A program made the translations under genes and the position numbers. The notes beneath the pieces were generated by a model. The model was not told the origin of the DNA, ran no database searches, and worked only from the letters and a program-made list of their open reading frames with translations. A stretch of DNA of 64,000 bases. Source: Romboutsia faecis. GTDB lineage: Bacteria > Bacillota > Clostridia > Peptostreptococcales > Peptostreptococcaceae. Positions 53,504 through 63,240 of this stretch are shown here, in pieces. The stretch covers positions 1 through 64,000 of the forward strand of contig NZ_JACRWE010000005.1 of NCBI RefSeq assembly GCF_014323405.1, given 5' to 3'. Position 1 is the stretch's first letter. Every line of letters begins with the position of its first letter.

Positions 53504-54403
53504 ATGAATAGTGAAAAATTAAAGAGTTTTTGTAGGAATATAGGATTGAAATACGTTGGAATTGCAGGCGTTGGTCCTTACGATAATTTAGAAAGAATAA
53601 TAAAAAATAAATTATCTAACGGTCACTTTACAGGCATGGAAGAAGAAGTAATAGAAAAAAGAATAAATCCTAAACTTATTATGGAAAATGCTGAATCAAT
53701 AATTGTATGTGCATTTCCATATTACACAGGAGAATATGAGGATTCTAATTTATCTAAGTATTGTTACGGAAAGGATTATCACTTAGTTGCTAAGGATTAT
53801 TTACAAAAAATATGTGATTACTTATCTGAAGAAATAAATAATTTTGAATATAAATACTTCGTTGATAATGGACCATTAGTAGATAGACACTTAGCATACT
53901 TGGCCGGAATAGGATATTTTGGAATAAATAATAATATAATAACAGATGAATACGGTTCATATATTTTTATAGGGTATATAGTAAATAATTATGAATTTCA
54001 TGTAGATAAACCATTACCAAAAACCTGTATAAAATGTAATAAATGTGTAAAATATTGTCCGGGAAATGCGATATTGGGAAATTATGAATTAAATCCTAAA
54101 AGGTGTTTATCTTATATAACTCAAAAGAAAGGTGACTTTTCAGAAGAAGAAAAAACATTACTAAGAGATAATAAAAAGATATTTGGTTGTGATATATGCC
54201 AAGATGTGTGCCCTCATAATAAAAGAATATCTAAAACAGAAATAAATGAATTTATAGATAATCAAATAACGAAGTTAGAATATGAAGAAATAAATGACAT
54301 TTCTAATAAAGAATTTAAGCGAAGATATGGTGATAGAGCATTTAGTTGGAGAGGAAAAAATATAATAAAAAGAAATATAGAAATAATTTTAGAGAAGCCT
54401 TAA
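53504..54403 (+). CDS. queG: Epoxyqueuosine reductase QueG (short form)
   Basis: 299 residues, shorter than the ~380-residue E. coli enzyme because the C-terminal HEAT-like part is absent. The N-terminal half binds cobalamin. Two 4Fe-4S Cys sets are clear: CIKCNKCVKYCP near 180-191 and CDICQDVCPHN near 228-238. It performs the last step of queuosine synthesis in tRNA and needs B12, which ties in with the cobalamin riboswitch unit at 3352. GAAAGGAGG precedes the ATG. Confidence 0.93.
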   Translation: MNSEKLKSFCRNIGLKYVGIAGVGPYDNLERIIKNKLSNGHFTGMEEEVIEKRINPKLIMENAESIIVCAFPYYTGEYEDSNLSKYCYGKDYHLVAKDYLQKICDYLSEEINNFEYKYFVDNGPLVDRHLAYLAGIGYFGINNNIITDEYGSYIFIGYIVNNYEFHVDKPLPKTCIKCNKCVKYCPGNAILGNYELNPKRCLSYITQKKGDFSEEEKTLLRDNKKIFGCDICQDVCPHNKRISKTEINEFIDNQITKLEYEEINDISNKEFKRRYGDRAFSWRGKNIIKRNIEIILEKP

Positions 54404-54428
54404 TAGAATGAATAAAGGCTTCTTTTTA
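54393..54428 (+). terminator. Terminator after queG
   Basis: AGAAGCCTT (54393-54401) pairs with AAAGGCTTCT (54414-54423), then TTTTTATA. The left arm includes the last codons of queG. Confidence 0.9.
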
Positions 54429-54522
54429 TATTAGAAAAAATATACCTTAGTACATATAACTATATATATTCACTTTACTGTATAATCAAAGGTTTATTAT
54501 AAAGAGGAAAGAGGGGGGAAAT

Positions 54523-56757
54523 ATGCAAAAATTCAAAAATACATCTGAAATAGAAGTACTAGATGAAATACTAGGCCAAGAAAGAGCTATTAGGGCTATG
54601 GAGGTAGGACTTAAAATAGATAATTCAGCTTACAATATATATGTGTCAGGACATTCAGGAACAGGTAAAACCACATATACACTAAAAGCATTAAATAAAT
54701 ATTCAGTAGGCAAAGCTAGACATAAAGATTGGTGCTATGTATATAACTTTGAGCATCCTAGAGACCCGATATCCATTGGTTTAAAAATAGGATTAGGAAA
54801 AGTATTTAAAAAAGATATAGAAAAACTAATAGAAGCATTATTAGATGAATTAAAAGATGCCTTTGAAAGTGAAGATTATGAATTAGGTAAAAATCAACTA
54901 TTAGAAAGTTATGATATAGAAAAAGAATCTCTTTTAAAAGAAATTAAAAAGTATGGAGAAGAAAGAGGTTTTAAATTAAAGAATAGTAGGTTAGGTATGG
55001 TTTTCGTTCCTTTAAAAGAAGACTATGAAGAAGAAGTATCAGATGAAGAATTTTATAAAACAAAAAGAGAACTAGAACATATGGCGATTCAAACTGTATA
55101 TAAAATAAGAGATATAGAAGATGAAGCAAAAGAAGCATTATTAGGCTTAGAAGAAGAAATAGGAAGATTCATTATAGATCCTCATATAGATGAACTAAGC
55201 GAAAAATATAAAGAATATGAGAAAGTAGTACAGTATTTAAAAAATTTAAGAGATGATATATTAGAAAATATATTTTTATTTTATATGGATGATGAAGAAT
55301 TAAAAGATAAGGTAGATAAGGATCATTTCTTAAAATACAGAGTGAACTTATTTGTAGATAATGAAGATGAAAAAACTAATTCTTCAGCACCTATTATAGT
55401 AGAGACTAATCCTAGTCCAGCAAACTTATTTGGAAAGATAGAGTACGATTATTATAATGGAAATTTAAAAACTGATTTTACGAAAATAATTCCAGGAGCT
55501 GTTCATAAAGCTAATGGAGGATATTTAGTTTTATATGCAGACCAATTACTTAGATATGAATTATCTTGGGATATGTTAAAAAGAACTATTCAATCTAAAA
55601 AAATAATTATTGATACTAATACATCTATAAATCCAGAGAGTATACCAATTGATATAAAGGTAATATTAATAGGAAGTAATTATTTATATAATCTTCTGTA
55701 TAGCTATGATAATGACTTTAGTAAGTACTTTAAGATTTTTGTAGACTTCGATAATGAGATGAATAAAAATGAAGATAATGAAATGGGTATTGCCAGATTT
55801 ATAGCTCTTCAATGTAAAAAAAATAATTTGAAACACTTTACCTATGATGCAGTTCAAGAAGTTATAAATTTTAGCACAAGATTATCTGGTGATATAGATA
55901 GATTATCTACTGAATTTAATAAGATTATGGAAGTAATTGTAGAGGGGAACACATATGCTGAAATCAATAATTCAGAGTTTGTAGATAAAGATGATGTGAA
56001 GATGGCTATAAATGAAAAAAGAAAGAGACTAAATAAAATAGAGTGCAAGATGGATGAATCTATAGAAAATGGATTTACATTGATAGATACAGAAGGACAG
56101 AGAGTAGGAGTTATTAATGGTCTATCTGTACTGAGTACAGGAGAATATTCATTTGGAAGGGCTTCAAGAATAACAGCGACAACAAGTATAGGAAACAGAG
56201 GAGTTATAAATATTGAAAGAGAAGTTAAAATGAGTGGCTCTATACATGATAAAGGTATTTTAATTTTATCTGGATATTTATCTGAGAACTTCGCTCAAGA
56301 ATATCCTTTATCAATGAACGCATCTATATGCTTTGAACAAAGTTATGGAGGTGTAGATGGAGACAGTGCATCTGGAGCAGAACTATATGCAATACTATCT
56401 TCATTAGGAGGAATACCTATAAAACAAAATATTGCGGCAACTGGATCAATTAATCAAAAAGGTGAGATACAAGTAGTTGGAGGAATCACTGAGAAAATAG
56501 AAGGATTTTACTATACATGTAAAAATAAAGGTTTAAATGGGAATCAAGGTGTAATAATTCCAAAGAATAATAGTAGAAATATGATTTTATCCGAAGAGGT
56601 TAATAATGCTATAAAAGAAGGTATGTTCCATATTTACACTGTAAACAATATTGAAGAAGCTATGGAAATACTAACGGATATGAAGTTTAGTGAGATAAAG
56701 TCATTAGTTAAAGAAAGATTGGATAGTTTTGCTAAATTAAGAGATACTTCTAAATAA
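54523..56757 (+). CDS. ATP-dependent Lon-like protease (LonB type)
   Basis: 744 residues. AAA+ part with Walker A GHSGTGKT at 43-50; a long coiled-coil-like insert (about 120-260); an AAA segment with NGGYLVLYADQLL; and a C-terminal Lon protease domain with the catalytic Ser615 in DGDSAS and Lys658 in EKIEG. It lacks the N-terminal substrate domain of LonA. It belongs to the Lon family used for protein quality control in clostridia. GAGGGGGG lies before the ATG. A long hairpin follows the gene. Confidence 0.92.
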   Translation: MQKFKNTSEIEVLDEILGQERAIRAMEVGLKIDNSAYNIYVSGHSGTGKTTYTLKALNKYSVGKARHKDWCYVYNFEHPRDPISIGLKIGLGKVFKKDIEKLIEALLDELKDAFESEDYELGKNQLLESYDIEKESLLKEIKKYGEERGFKLKNSRLGMVFVPLKEDYEEEVSDEEFYKTKRELEHMAIQTVYKIRDIEDEAKEALLGLEEEIGRFIIDPHIDELSEKYKEYEKVVQYLKNLRDDILENIFLFYMDDEELKDKVDKDHFLKYRVNLFVDNEDEKTNSSAPIIVETNPSPANLFGKIEYDYYNGNLKTDFTKIIPGAVHKANGGYLVLYADQLLRYELSWDMLKRTIQSKKIIIDTNTSINPESIPIDIKVILIGSNYLYNLLYSYDNDFSKYFKIFVDFDNEMNKNEDNEMGIARFIALQCKKNNLKHFTYDAVQEVINFSTRLSGDIDRLSTEFNKIMEVIVEGNTYAEINNSEFVDKDDVKMAINEKRKRLNKIECKMDESIENGFTLIDTEGQRVGVINGLSVLSTGEYSFGRASRITATTSIGNRGVINIEREVKMSGSIHDKGILILSGYLSENFAQEYPLSMNASICFEQSYGGVDGDSASGAELYAILSSLGGIPIKQNIAATGSINQKGEIQVVGGITEKIEGFYYTCKNKGLNGNQGVIIPKNNSRNMILSEEVNNAIKEGMFHIYTVNNIEEAMEILTDMKFSEIKSLVKERLDSFAKLRDTSK

Positions 56758-56790
56758 ATGATTTATAATATTTTAAAAAGGGTAATTAAT

Positions 56791-56842
56791 ATAACAAATA
56801 AAAAAGCGAAAACTAAATAGTTTTTGCTTTTTTATTTGTTAT
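56791..56842. terminator. Long near-perfect hairpin between lon and nth
   Basis: A 25-base arm (56791-56815) pairs with 56818-56842 with one G-U and almost no loop. The T-rich right arm lies inside the stem, so both strands carry T-tracts. It probably ends lon transcription. Confidence 0.7.
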
Positions 56843-56899
56843 AGATTAGTGAAATTGATAGATAATATAAATAGAATAAAATTTAGAGGGGACAAATTT

Positions 56900-57526
56900 A
56901 TGAAAGATGTTAATAAAATATTAGATAAATTAGAAGAATTATATCCAGATGCTAAATGTGAGTTAGATTACACAACTCCATTTGAGCTCTTAATTGCAAC
57001 AATATTATCAGCTCAATGTACAGATGTAAGGGTAAATATTGTTACTGGAAAAATGTTTAAAAAGTATAATACCCCGGAAGCTTTTAATAAATTAAGTATA
57101 GAAGAAATAATAAAAGAAATAAAAACTTGTGGCCTATATAAAAGTAAAGCAGAAAAAATAAAGATAACTTCGCAAAAAATATGCGAAGATTATAATGGGC
57201 AGGTTCCAGATACATTAGAAGAATTAGTGAAGCTGCCTGGTGTAGGTAGAAAAACAGCTGGAGTTGTTTTAAGTAATGCATTTAATAAACCAGCAATAGC
57301 TGTAGATACACATGTATTTAGAGTTTCAAATAGAATTGGTATAGTTAATACTAAAACACCTGAAAAGACTGAGTTTGCGCTTATGGAAGCAATACCGAAA
57401 GAAAGATGGTCTCATTCTCATCACTTATTAATTTTTCATGGAAGGAGAATGTGTAAAGCAAGAAAGCCAGAATGTGGTATTTGCCCTATAAAAAGTGATT
57501 GTGACTACTATATTGGAAGGGAATGA
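56900..57526 (+). CDS. nth: Endonuclease III
   Basis: 208 residues from the ATG at 56900, with GAGGGG eight bases before it; the GTG at 56849 has no ribosome site. The helix-hairpin-helix LPGVGRKTAGVVL, catalytic Lys just before it in the HhH region, VDTHVFRVSNR with the catalytic Asp, and the iron-sulfur pattern C-x6-C-x2-C-x5-C (CKARKPECGICPIKSDC) are complete. It removes oxidised pyrimidines and nicks the abasic site. It overlaps the VanW gene by four bases (ATGA). Confidence 0.96.
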   Translation: MKDVNKILDKLEELYPDAKCELDYTTPFELLIATILSAQCTDVRVNIVTGKMFKKYNTPEAFNKLSIEEIIKEIKTCGLYKSKAEKIKITSQKICEDYNGQVPDTLEELVKLPGVGRKTAGVVLSNAFNKPAIAVDTHVFRVSNRIGIVNTKTPEKTEFALMEAIPKERWSHSHHLLIFHGRRMCKARKPECGICPIKSDCDYYIGRE

Positions 57527-58935
57527 CAGCTTTGAAACGAATTAAAAAAATATCATTATTAATAGTAGCAATATTTTTTTTAGGAAACATGCAAATTGTA
57601 CAAGGAATTGAAAAGGAAGGAAAAATACATAAAAATATTTATGTAGAAAATATTGACTTATCAAATTTAACTAATAAAGAAGCTATGTATAAAATTAATA
57701 AAATAATAGAAGAAAATAATAAAGTAAAACTGAATTTTAATGAAAAAGTATATGAACTGAATTTAGATGACATAGGTGTGAAATATAAAGTTAAGAAAGC
57801 GGTAGATGATGCTTATGATATTGGAAGACAGGATAGTTTTATTAATGATATAAAGACTAAAGTTAGTTTAGATTTAGGTCATAAGAAGATTATAAAACTA
57901 GAATATACTTATAGTGATGAAAAGTTAGAAAAATATATAGATACCATAAGTAATGATTTTTATGTACAACCTATAAATGCAACTGCAAAAATAGAAAATG
58001 GATTGGTTATAACGACAAAAGAAAAAGTTGGACAAAGATTGAATAAGGGTAAATTAAAAAATGAAATTATTAACAATATAAAAAATATTTATGGAGAAAC
58101 AGTACAGATAACTGTACAAAATATAGAACCGAGATATAAAGAATCGCAATTATCTCAAATTGACACAGTTCTAGGGACTTATGAAACTAGTTTTAACGGT
58201 AAAATTTTAAATAGAGTAAATAATATAAAAATAGCTTCAGATGCAACTACAAATGTATTGATAGGGAGTGGAGAAGAATTCTCTTTTAACTCTATAATTT
58301 TGAATTCTAATTGTGTTAATAAAATGAAGGAAGCGCCTGTCATAGTAAATGGAAAATTAGAAAATGGATTAGGTGGAGGTATATGTCAAGTATCAAGTAC
58401 TATATATAATGCAGCTCTTTATGCAGGAATGAATATTACAAGTGTAAAAAATCATACAATACCAAGTGCATATATCTCTAAAGGAAGAGATGCAACTGTA
58501 TCATTGGGGGATATTGACTTTAAATTTAAAAATAAATTTAAAACACCTGTTTTAATATATAATGAAGTTTATGAAAATAGAATAGTTTCAACGATTTATG
58601 GAAATAAAGAAGACAAGAAGGAGATAGAAATTACTACAGAGATTGTAGAAATACTTCCTAACAAAGTTGTACGAAAAAATAGTGAAGAAATGTATGAAGG
58701 GGAAAAATTTGTAGAACAAGATGGTAGGGTAGGATATAAGGTTAATACTTTTAGAATATATAAATTGGGTAAAGATATTTCTAAAGAATTAGTATATGAG
58801 AGCTTTTATCCTCCTAAGGATAAGGTAATCATACATGGAACGAAAAAGAAAATAATTAAGAAAAAAGAAATAATAGAAGAAAATAATCATAAAGATATTA
58901 ATAAAAAATCGAAAATTAAGACTGAGATTGTATAA
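57523..58935 (+). CDS. VanW-family protein with peptidoglycan-binding and G5-like domains
   Basis: 470 residues. A hydrophobic segment at about 8-27 acts as signal or anchor. The body has PG_binding_4-like repeats (about 60-190), a VanW domain with GGGICQVSSTIYNAAL near 285-300, and a C-terminal G5-like part ending in a very basic tail (KKKIIKKKEI). Such proteins are thought to act at the cell wall. It starts inside the end of nth (ATGA), so the two are translationally coupled. Confidence 0.9.
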   Translation: MTALKRIKKISLLIVAIFFLGNMQIVQGIEKEGKIHKNIYVENIDLSNLTNKEAMYKINKIIEENNKVKLNFNEKVYELNLDDIGVKYKVKKAVDDAYDIGRQDSFINDIKTKVSLDLGHKKIIKLEYTYSDEKLEKYIDTISNDFYVQPINATAKIENGLVITTKEKVGQRLNKGKLKNEIINNIKNIYGETVQITVQNIEPRYKESQLSQIDTVLGTYETSFNGKILNRVNNIKIASDATTNVLIGSGEEFSFNSIILNSNCVNKMKEAPVIVNGKLENGLGGGICQVSSTIYNAALYAGMNITSVKNHTIPSAYISKGRDATVSLGDIDFKFKNKFKTPVLIYNEVYENRIVSTIYGNKEDKKEIEITTEIVEILPNKVVRKNSEEMYEGEKFVEQDGRVGYKVNTFRIYKLGKDISKELVYESFYPPKDKVIIHGTKKKIIKKKEIIEENNHKDINKKSKIKTEIV

Positions 58936-58946
58936 ATCTGTAAACT

Positions 58947-58993
58947 AGAAAATAGTTTTAATTAAAGAACTTTTTTAATTAAAACTATTTTCT
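58947..58993. repeat. 20-bp perfect inverted repeat without T-run
   Basis: 58947-58966 and 58974-58993 are perfect reverse complements of 20 bases with a 7-base loop. The sequence after it on either strand is not T-rich enough for a standard terminator. It lies just after the VanW gene and may still end or protect its mRNA. Confidence 0.7.
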
Positions 58994-59070
58994 GCTATAA
59001 TAATATTTAGAAAATAAAACCATATGATGTTTAGAACATAAAGGATATAGCATTAATTAGGAGGATAAGT

Positions 59071-59541
59071 ATGTCATTAAATATAGTTTTAGTAGAACCA
59101 GAAATACCTCAAAATACTGGTAATATATTAAGAACATGTGCAGCTACAGGATCAACCCTGCATTTAGTTAGACCACTAGGATTTTCTTTAGAGGATAAAT
59201 ATTTAAAAAGAAGTGGTCTTGATTATTGGGATATAGCAAACATACAATATTACGATAGTCTTGAAGAGGTAAAAGAAAAAAATCCTGATGGAGTATTTTT
59301 CTATTCAACAACAAAAACAAATAATTCTCATTCAGATATGAAATTTGTAGAAAATTCATTTTTAGTATTTGGAAAAGAGACAAAAGGATTACCAGAGGAT
59401 ATATTAAAGGAAAATCCAGAAACTTGCATGAGGATACCAATGTTAAATCATGAAAGAGCAAGGTCTTTAAATTTATCGAATGCAGTAGCGATAGTTGTAT
59501 TTGAAGCATTAAGACAAATTGGATATCCAAATATGAGGTAA
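59071..59541 (+). CDS. trmL: tRNA (cytidine/uridine(34)-2'-O)-methyltransferase TrmL
   Basis: 156 residues, the typical length. SPOUT-family methyltransferase: VEPEIPQNTGNILRTC at the start with the catalytic Arg, FLVFGKETKGLP, and the knot motif MRIPMLNHERARSLNLSNAV split over residues ~125-145. It methylates the ribose of the wobble base in tRNA-Leu. AGGAGG precedes the ATG. The DegV gene follows after 45 bases. Confidence 0.95.
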   Translation: MSLNIVLVEPEIPQNTGNILRTCAATGSTLHLVRPLGFSLEDKYLKRSGLDYWDIANIQYYDSLEEVKEKNPDGVFFYSTTKTNNSHSDMKFVENSFLVFGKETKGLPEDILKENPETCMRIPMLNHERARSLNLSNAVAIVVFEALRQIGYPNMR

Positions 59542-59586
59542 TGCTAAGATGTTAAATGAAATTTGAAAAGGGGGCATATTTTTATA

Positions 59587-60432
59587 ATGAATAATTTAAA
59601 AATAGTATGTGATAGTTTATCTGACGTACCAATAGACTTAATTCATAAATACGATATAGAAGTAGTTCCACTGACTGTAATTTTAGATGGCAAAGAATAT
59701 AAAGATGGTGTAGACATAACAAAAGAAGAGTTTTATAAGAAATTAAGAGGAGAAAATATATACCCAAAAACATCTCAAGCTACATATGCACAATTTAAGG
59801 ATGTTTTTGAAAAATATATTAATGAAGGTAGAGATATACTTTATATAGCTGGTTCCTCTACTGCAACTGGTACTTATCAAAGTGCTATTATGGCTAAAAA
59901 TGATTTAGATGGAAATATATATACATATGACTCACAGAGTTTTTCTTATGGTATAGGTGTTTTAGTTGTAAAAGCGGCTGAACTTGCCAAGGAAGGTAAA
60001 AATGGTGGGGAAATAATAGAAGAATTAAAGAATTTAAGAGAAAAGTCATATTTATTATTTTCTGTTGATACATTAGAATACCTTCAAAAAGGCGGAAGAA
60101 TATCTTCAACAAAGGCTACTATAGCTAATATATTAAATATAAAGCCTATTTTAGATGTAAAAGAGGGATTAGTATCTCCTATAGCTCAAGTTAGAGGAAA
60201 AAAACATGTAATTTCAAAAATGATAGAACTTGTAAAAGAAAATTGTGGGGATGATTTATCAGATCAGGTAATTTACATAGGTTATAGCGATGATTTAAAA
60301 GAAAAGGAAAAATTAGTTGAAGCTGCAAAAAAAGAATTAAATCCAAAAGAAGTACAGTTTTTCATGGTAGGAACTTGTATAGGATCTCATTCAGGTCCAG
60401 GTGTAACTGGAATTCTAACTTTTAAGAAATAA
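59587..60432 (+). CDS. DegV-family fatty-acid-binding protein
   Basis: 281 residues from the ATG at 59587, 12 bases after AAAGGGGG; a TTG at 59563 would precede the ribosome site. DegV fold with DSLSDVP near the N-terminus, TSQATYAQF, the Ser/Thr loop SSTATGTYQSA, and a late GSHSGPGV that holds the lipid carboxylate. Family members bind fatty acids and act with fatty-acid kinase FakA; FakA is not in the window. A terminator follows. Confidence 0.93.
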   Translation: MNNLKIVCDSLSDVPIDLIHKYDIEVVPLTVILDGKEYKDGVDITKEEFYKKLRGENIYPKTSQATYAQFKDVFEKYINEGRDILYIAGSSTATGTYQSAIMAKNDLDGNIYTYDSQSFSYGIGVLVVKAAELAKEGKNGGEIIEELKNLREKSYLLFSVDTLEYLQKGGRISSTKATIANILNIKPILDVKEGLVSPIAQVRGKKHVISKMIELVKENCGDDLSDQVIYIGYSDDLKEKEKLVEAAKKELNPKEVQFFMVGTCIGSHSGPGVTGILTFKK

Positions 60433-60437
60433 AAATA

Positions 60438-60478
60438 AGAAGTCTTAGAATAAATATTTATTTTGAGGCTTCTTTTTT
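60438..60478 (+). terminator. Terminator after the DegV gene
   Basis: A 17-base arm (60438-60454) pairs with 60457-60473 with three G-U pairs, then T-run. The remaining ~240 bases before the BMP gene contain a 10-bp dyad AATCATTATT/AATAATGATT (60498-60523) and otherwise AT-rich DNA without a gene. Confidence 0.82.
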
Positions 60479-60719
60479 ATTTAAAAACTAAAATGTAAAT
60501 CATTATTCATACTAATAATGATTAAAAATCTAACTAAAAATTTATAGTAGTGTATATAAATAAATATAAAATATACTCTAATAAGAATTTTAACCATTAA
60601 ATGCAACACATTCTTACAAAAAAAAAGAAAATTCTGCAGAAAAAGTATAGCTAAAAAAAAGAAAATAGTGTAAAATAAAGATAATTATTACAGATGTAGA
60701 GTAATTTAGGAGGGAATTT

Positions 60720-61757
60720 ATGAAACTTAAGAAGTTATTAGCATTAGGCTTAACTACAGTTATGACTGCTGGTTTATTAGTAGGATGTGGTTCAAGCTCA
60801 GATGATTCTGCTAAAGGATCAGAAGATAAAGTATACAAAATAGGGATGATAACAGATACTGGTGGGGTAAATGATGAATCATTCAACCAATCTGCATGGA
60901 AAGGTCTTGAAGACTTAAAAGCTGAGTATGGGGATAAAGTAGAAGTTAAGTACTTAGAATCTACTCAAGATGCAGATTACGCTCCAAATATAGAAACATT
61001 TGCTGATCAAGATTATGATTTAATAGTAGGTGTTGGTTACAAGTTAGAAGACGCGATAAAAAAAGCAGCTTCAGATTATCCAGAAAAGCAATTTGCTATA
61101 ATAGATTCAGTTGTAGAGGCTGAAAATGTTAACTCATTAACTTTCGATGATAGTGTATCTTCTTTCTTAACAGGATTAATAGCTGGTAAGATGACTGAAA
61201 CTGGTAAGGTTGCATTCATAGGTGGTATAGAAAGTGATTTATTAAGAACTTTTGAATACGGATTTAAAGCTGGTGTAAAGACTGCTAAAGAAGATGCTAC
61301 TATAGCATCTCAATATGCAAACAGCTTCTCTGATGCTGCTAAAGGTAAGTCTATAGCTAATCAAATGCACAAAGATGGTGTAGATATAATATTTACAGCT
61401 GCTGGAGCTACTGGAACAGGAGCAATAGAAGCTGCTAAGGAAAACAATAAAAAAGCTATAGGTGTTGATTCAGATCAATATAATTTAGCTCCAAACAATA
61501 TGTTAACATCAGCTATGAAGAATATAGATGTTGCTATGTTCAACTTATGTAAAGAAATGGTAGAAGGAAATTACAAAGGTGGACAAGTTATAGTAAATAC
61601 TTTAGAAAATGGTGGAGTTGGTATAGCTCCAACAAGTGATAAAAACGTAGACCCAGAAGTATTAACTTATGTTAATGAAATGGCTGAAAAAATAAAGAGT
61701 GGAGAAGTAAAAGTACCTTCTAATAAAGAAGAGTTCGAAGCTCAATTCGGAAAATAA
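60720..61757 (+). CDS. BMP-family nucleoside-binding lipoprotein, copy 2
   Basis: 345 residues. Signal peptide with LLVGC, lipid-carrying Cys at 23. The BMP/PnrA pattern GGVNDESFNQSAW, IVGVGYKLEDAI, SQYANSFSDAAKGKS and AAGATGTGAIEA is intact. By family it binds purine nucleosides outside the cell. It is closest to the copy at 61942 and is followed by a terminator, so each copy has its own transcript. The ABC ATPase gene at 63324 is the likely partner. Confidence 0.93.
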   Translation: MKLKKLLALGLTTVMTAGLLVGCGSSSDDSAKGSEDKVYKIGMITDTGGVNDESFNQSAWKGLEDLKAEYGDKVEVKYLESTQDADYAPNIETFADQDYDLIVGVGYKLEDAIKKAASDYPEKQFAIIDSVVEAENVNSLTFDDSVSSFLTGLIAGKMTETGKVAFIGGIESDLLRTFEYGFKAGVKTAKEDATIASQYANSFSDAAKGKSIANQMHKDGVDIIFTAAGATGTGAIEAAKENNKKAIGVDSDQYNLAPNNMLTSAMKNIDVAMFNLCKEMVEGNYKGGQVIVNTLENGGVGIAPTSDKNVDPEVLTYVNEMAEKIKSGEVKVPSNKEEFEAQFGK

Positions 61758-61777
61758 AAATAAAAATTATATCATAT

Positions 61778-61810
61778 AAAACTATCCTAATAATTTAGGA
61801 TAGTTTTTTT
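61778..61810 (+). terminator. Terminator after BMP copy 2
   Basis: AAACTATCCTAA pairs with TTAGGATAGTTT around TAAT, followed by T. Confidence 0.92.
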
Positions 61811-61941
61811 ATTGTAATAAAAGAGATTTATAATTTATTAAAAAAATACATATCTAAAAATATGGTTAATTATTTGGATAAAAGACTTTTAAAATGAGAA
61901 ACATACCAATATACATAAAATCATTAAAGGAGGCAAAAGTA

Positions 61942-62991
61942 ATGAAATTAAAAAAGACTATAACACTTGCCACATCTTTAATTTTATCAGCTTCTATGAT
62001 AGTTGGATGTAGCAATAAAACTAATGAAAAAACAGAAGGAGGAACTACATCTAATAAAGTATATAAGGTAGGAATGGTAACTGACACTGGTGGAGTAAAT
62101 GATGAATCTTTCAACCAATCAACATGGAAAGGTCTTCAAAAATTAAAAAAGGATTATGGAGATAAAGTCGATGTAAAATATTTAGAATCAAAACAAGATG
62201 CAGAATATGTGCCAAATATAGAAACCTTCATAGATGAAGATATGGATTTAATAATTGGAGTGGGTTATAAATTAAAAGATGCTATAGCTGAAGCATCTAA
62301 AAATTATCCAGATAATAATTTTGCAATTGTTGATGAAGTAGTAGATGCAAAGAATGTAGATTCTTTAATATTTGAAGATAATGTATCATCTTATCTAACT
62401 GGTTTAATTGCAGGAAAAATGACTAAGACTGGTAAAGTTGGTTTTATAGGTGGAATTGAAAGTGAAGTTTTAAAGAAATTTGAATATGGATTTAAAGCAG
62501 GTGTAATTGATTCTAATCCAGATGCAAAAATATCAACTCAATATGCAAATAGCTTTTCAGATGCAGCATTAGGTAAATCTATAGCAAATCAAATGCACAA
62601 GAATGGTGTAGATGTAATATTTACAGCAGCAGGAGCTTGTGGTACAGGAGCAATAGAAGCTGCAAAAGAAAGTAATAAGATGGCAATCGGTGTAGACCAA
62701 GATCAAAATTCACTTGCACCTAAAAATGTTATAACATCAGCTATGAAAAATATAGATGTAGCTGTATATAATCTATCTAAAAAGTTAATAGAAGGAAAAT
62801 ATGAAGGTGGTCAAACTATAGTTAATACACTATCAACTGGTGGTGTAGGAATAGCACCAACTACTAAAAATAATGTTCCTGAAGATGTCTTAAAATATGT
62901 TGATGATACAGAAGAAAAAATAAAATCAGGGGATATCAAGGTTCCTGCTAATCAAGAAGAGTTTGAAAAGGCTTATCCTAATAATAAATAG
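61942..62991 (+). CDS. BMP-family nucleoside-binding lipoprotein, copy 3
   Basis: 349 residues from the ATG at 61942, behind AAAGGAGG; an in-frame ATG at 61894 has no ribosome site and would add a non-signal stretch. Signal peptide with MIVGC, Cys at 23. GGVNDESFNQSTW, IGVGYKLKDAI, STQYANSFSDAALGKS and AAGACGTGAIEA mark the BMP family. It closely resembles the copy before it and likely arose by tandem duplication. It is followed by a very strong terminator. Confidence 0.93.
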   Translation: MKLKKTITLATSLILSASMIVGCSNKTNEKTEGGTTSNKVYKVGMVTDTGGVNDESFNQSTWKGLQKLKKDYGDKVDVKYLESKQDAEYVPNIETFIDEDMDLIIGVGYKLKDAIAEASKNYPDNNFAIVDEVVDAKNVDSLIFEDNVSSYLTGLIAGKMTKTGKVGFIGGIESEVLKKFEYGFKAGVIDSNPDAKISTQYANSFSDAALGKSIANQMHKNGVDVIFTAAGACGTGAIEAAKESNKMAIGVDQDQNSLAPKNVITSAMKNIDVAVYNLSKKLIEGKYEGGQTIVNTLSTGGVGIAPTTKNNVPEDVLKYVDDTEEKIKSGDIKVPANQEEFEKAYPNNK

Positions 62992-63000
62992 ATTTTAAAT

Positions 63001-63062
63001 AAAACTCCCCCTTAAAAATAGGTAACTATAATTAAATATCTATTTTTAAGGGGGAGTTTTTC
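63001..63062 (+). terminator. Strong terminator after BMP copy 3
   Basis: A 21-bp perfect stem (63001-63021 with 63040-63060) with an 18-base loop, then T-rich sequence. Confidence 0.93.
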
Positions 63063-63240
63063 TTTATAAATATAAAATATGTGTATCAAACAAATAGATT
63101 ATATCTAATATGGATAATATATAAATATATATAGTTATTTTGCTAAAAAGGTTAATAGTGTAACATAATGGTAAATAAGAAGGGAGAAATAGTACAAAAA
63201 ATATAAATAATACGCATATATTTAAGAGAAAACAAAAAAA

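Noticed and set aside
56791..56842. Miniature mobile element at the 25-base hairpin
   Set aside because: There are no flanking target duplications and the T-rich arms are better explained by transcription termination.
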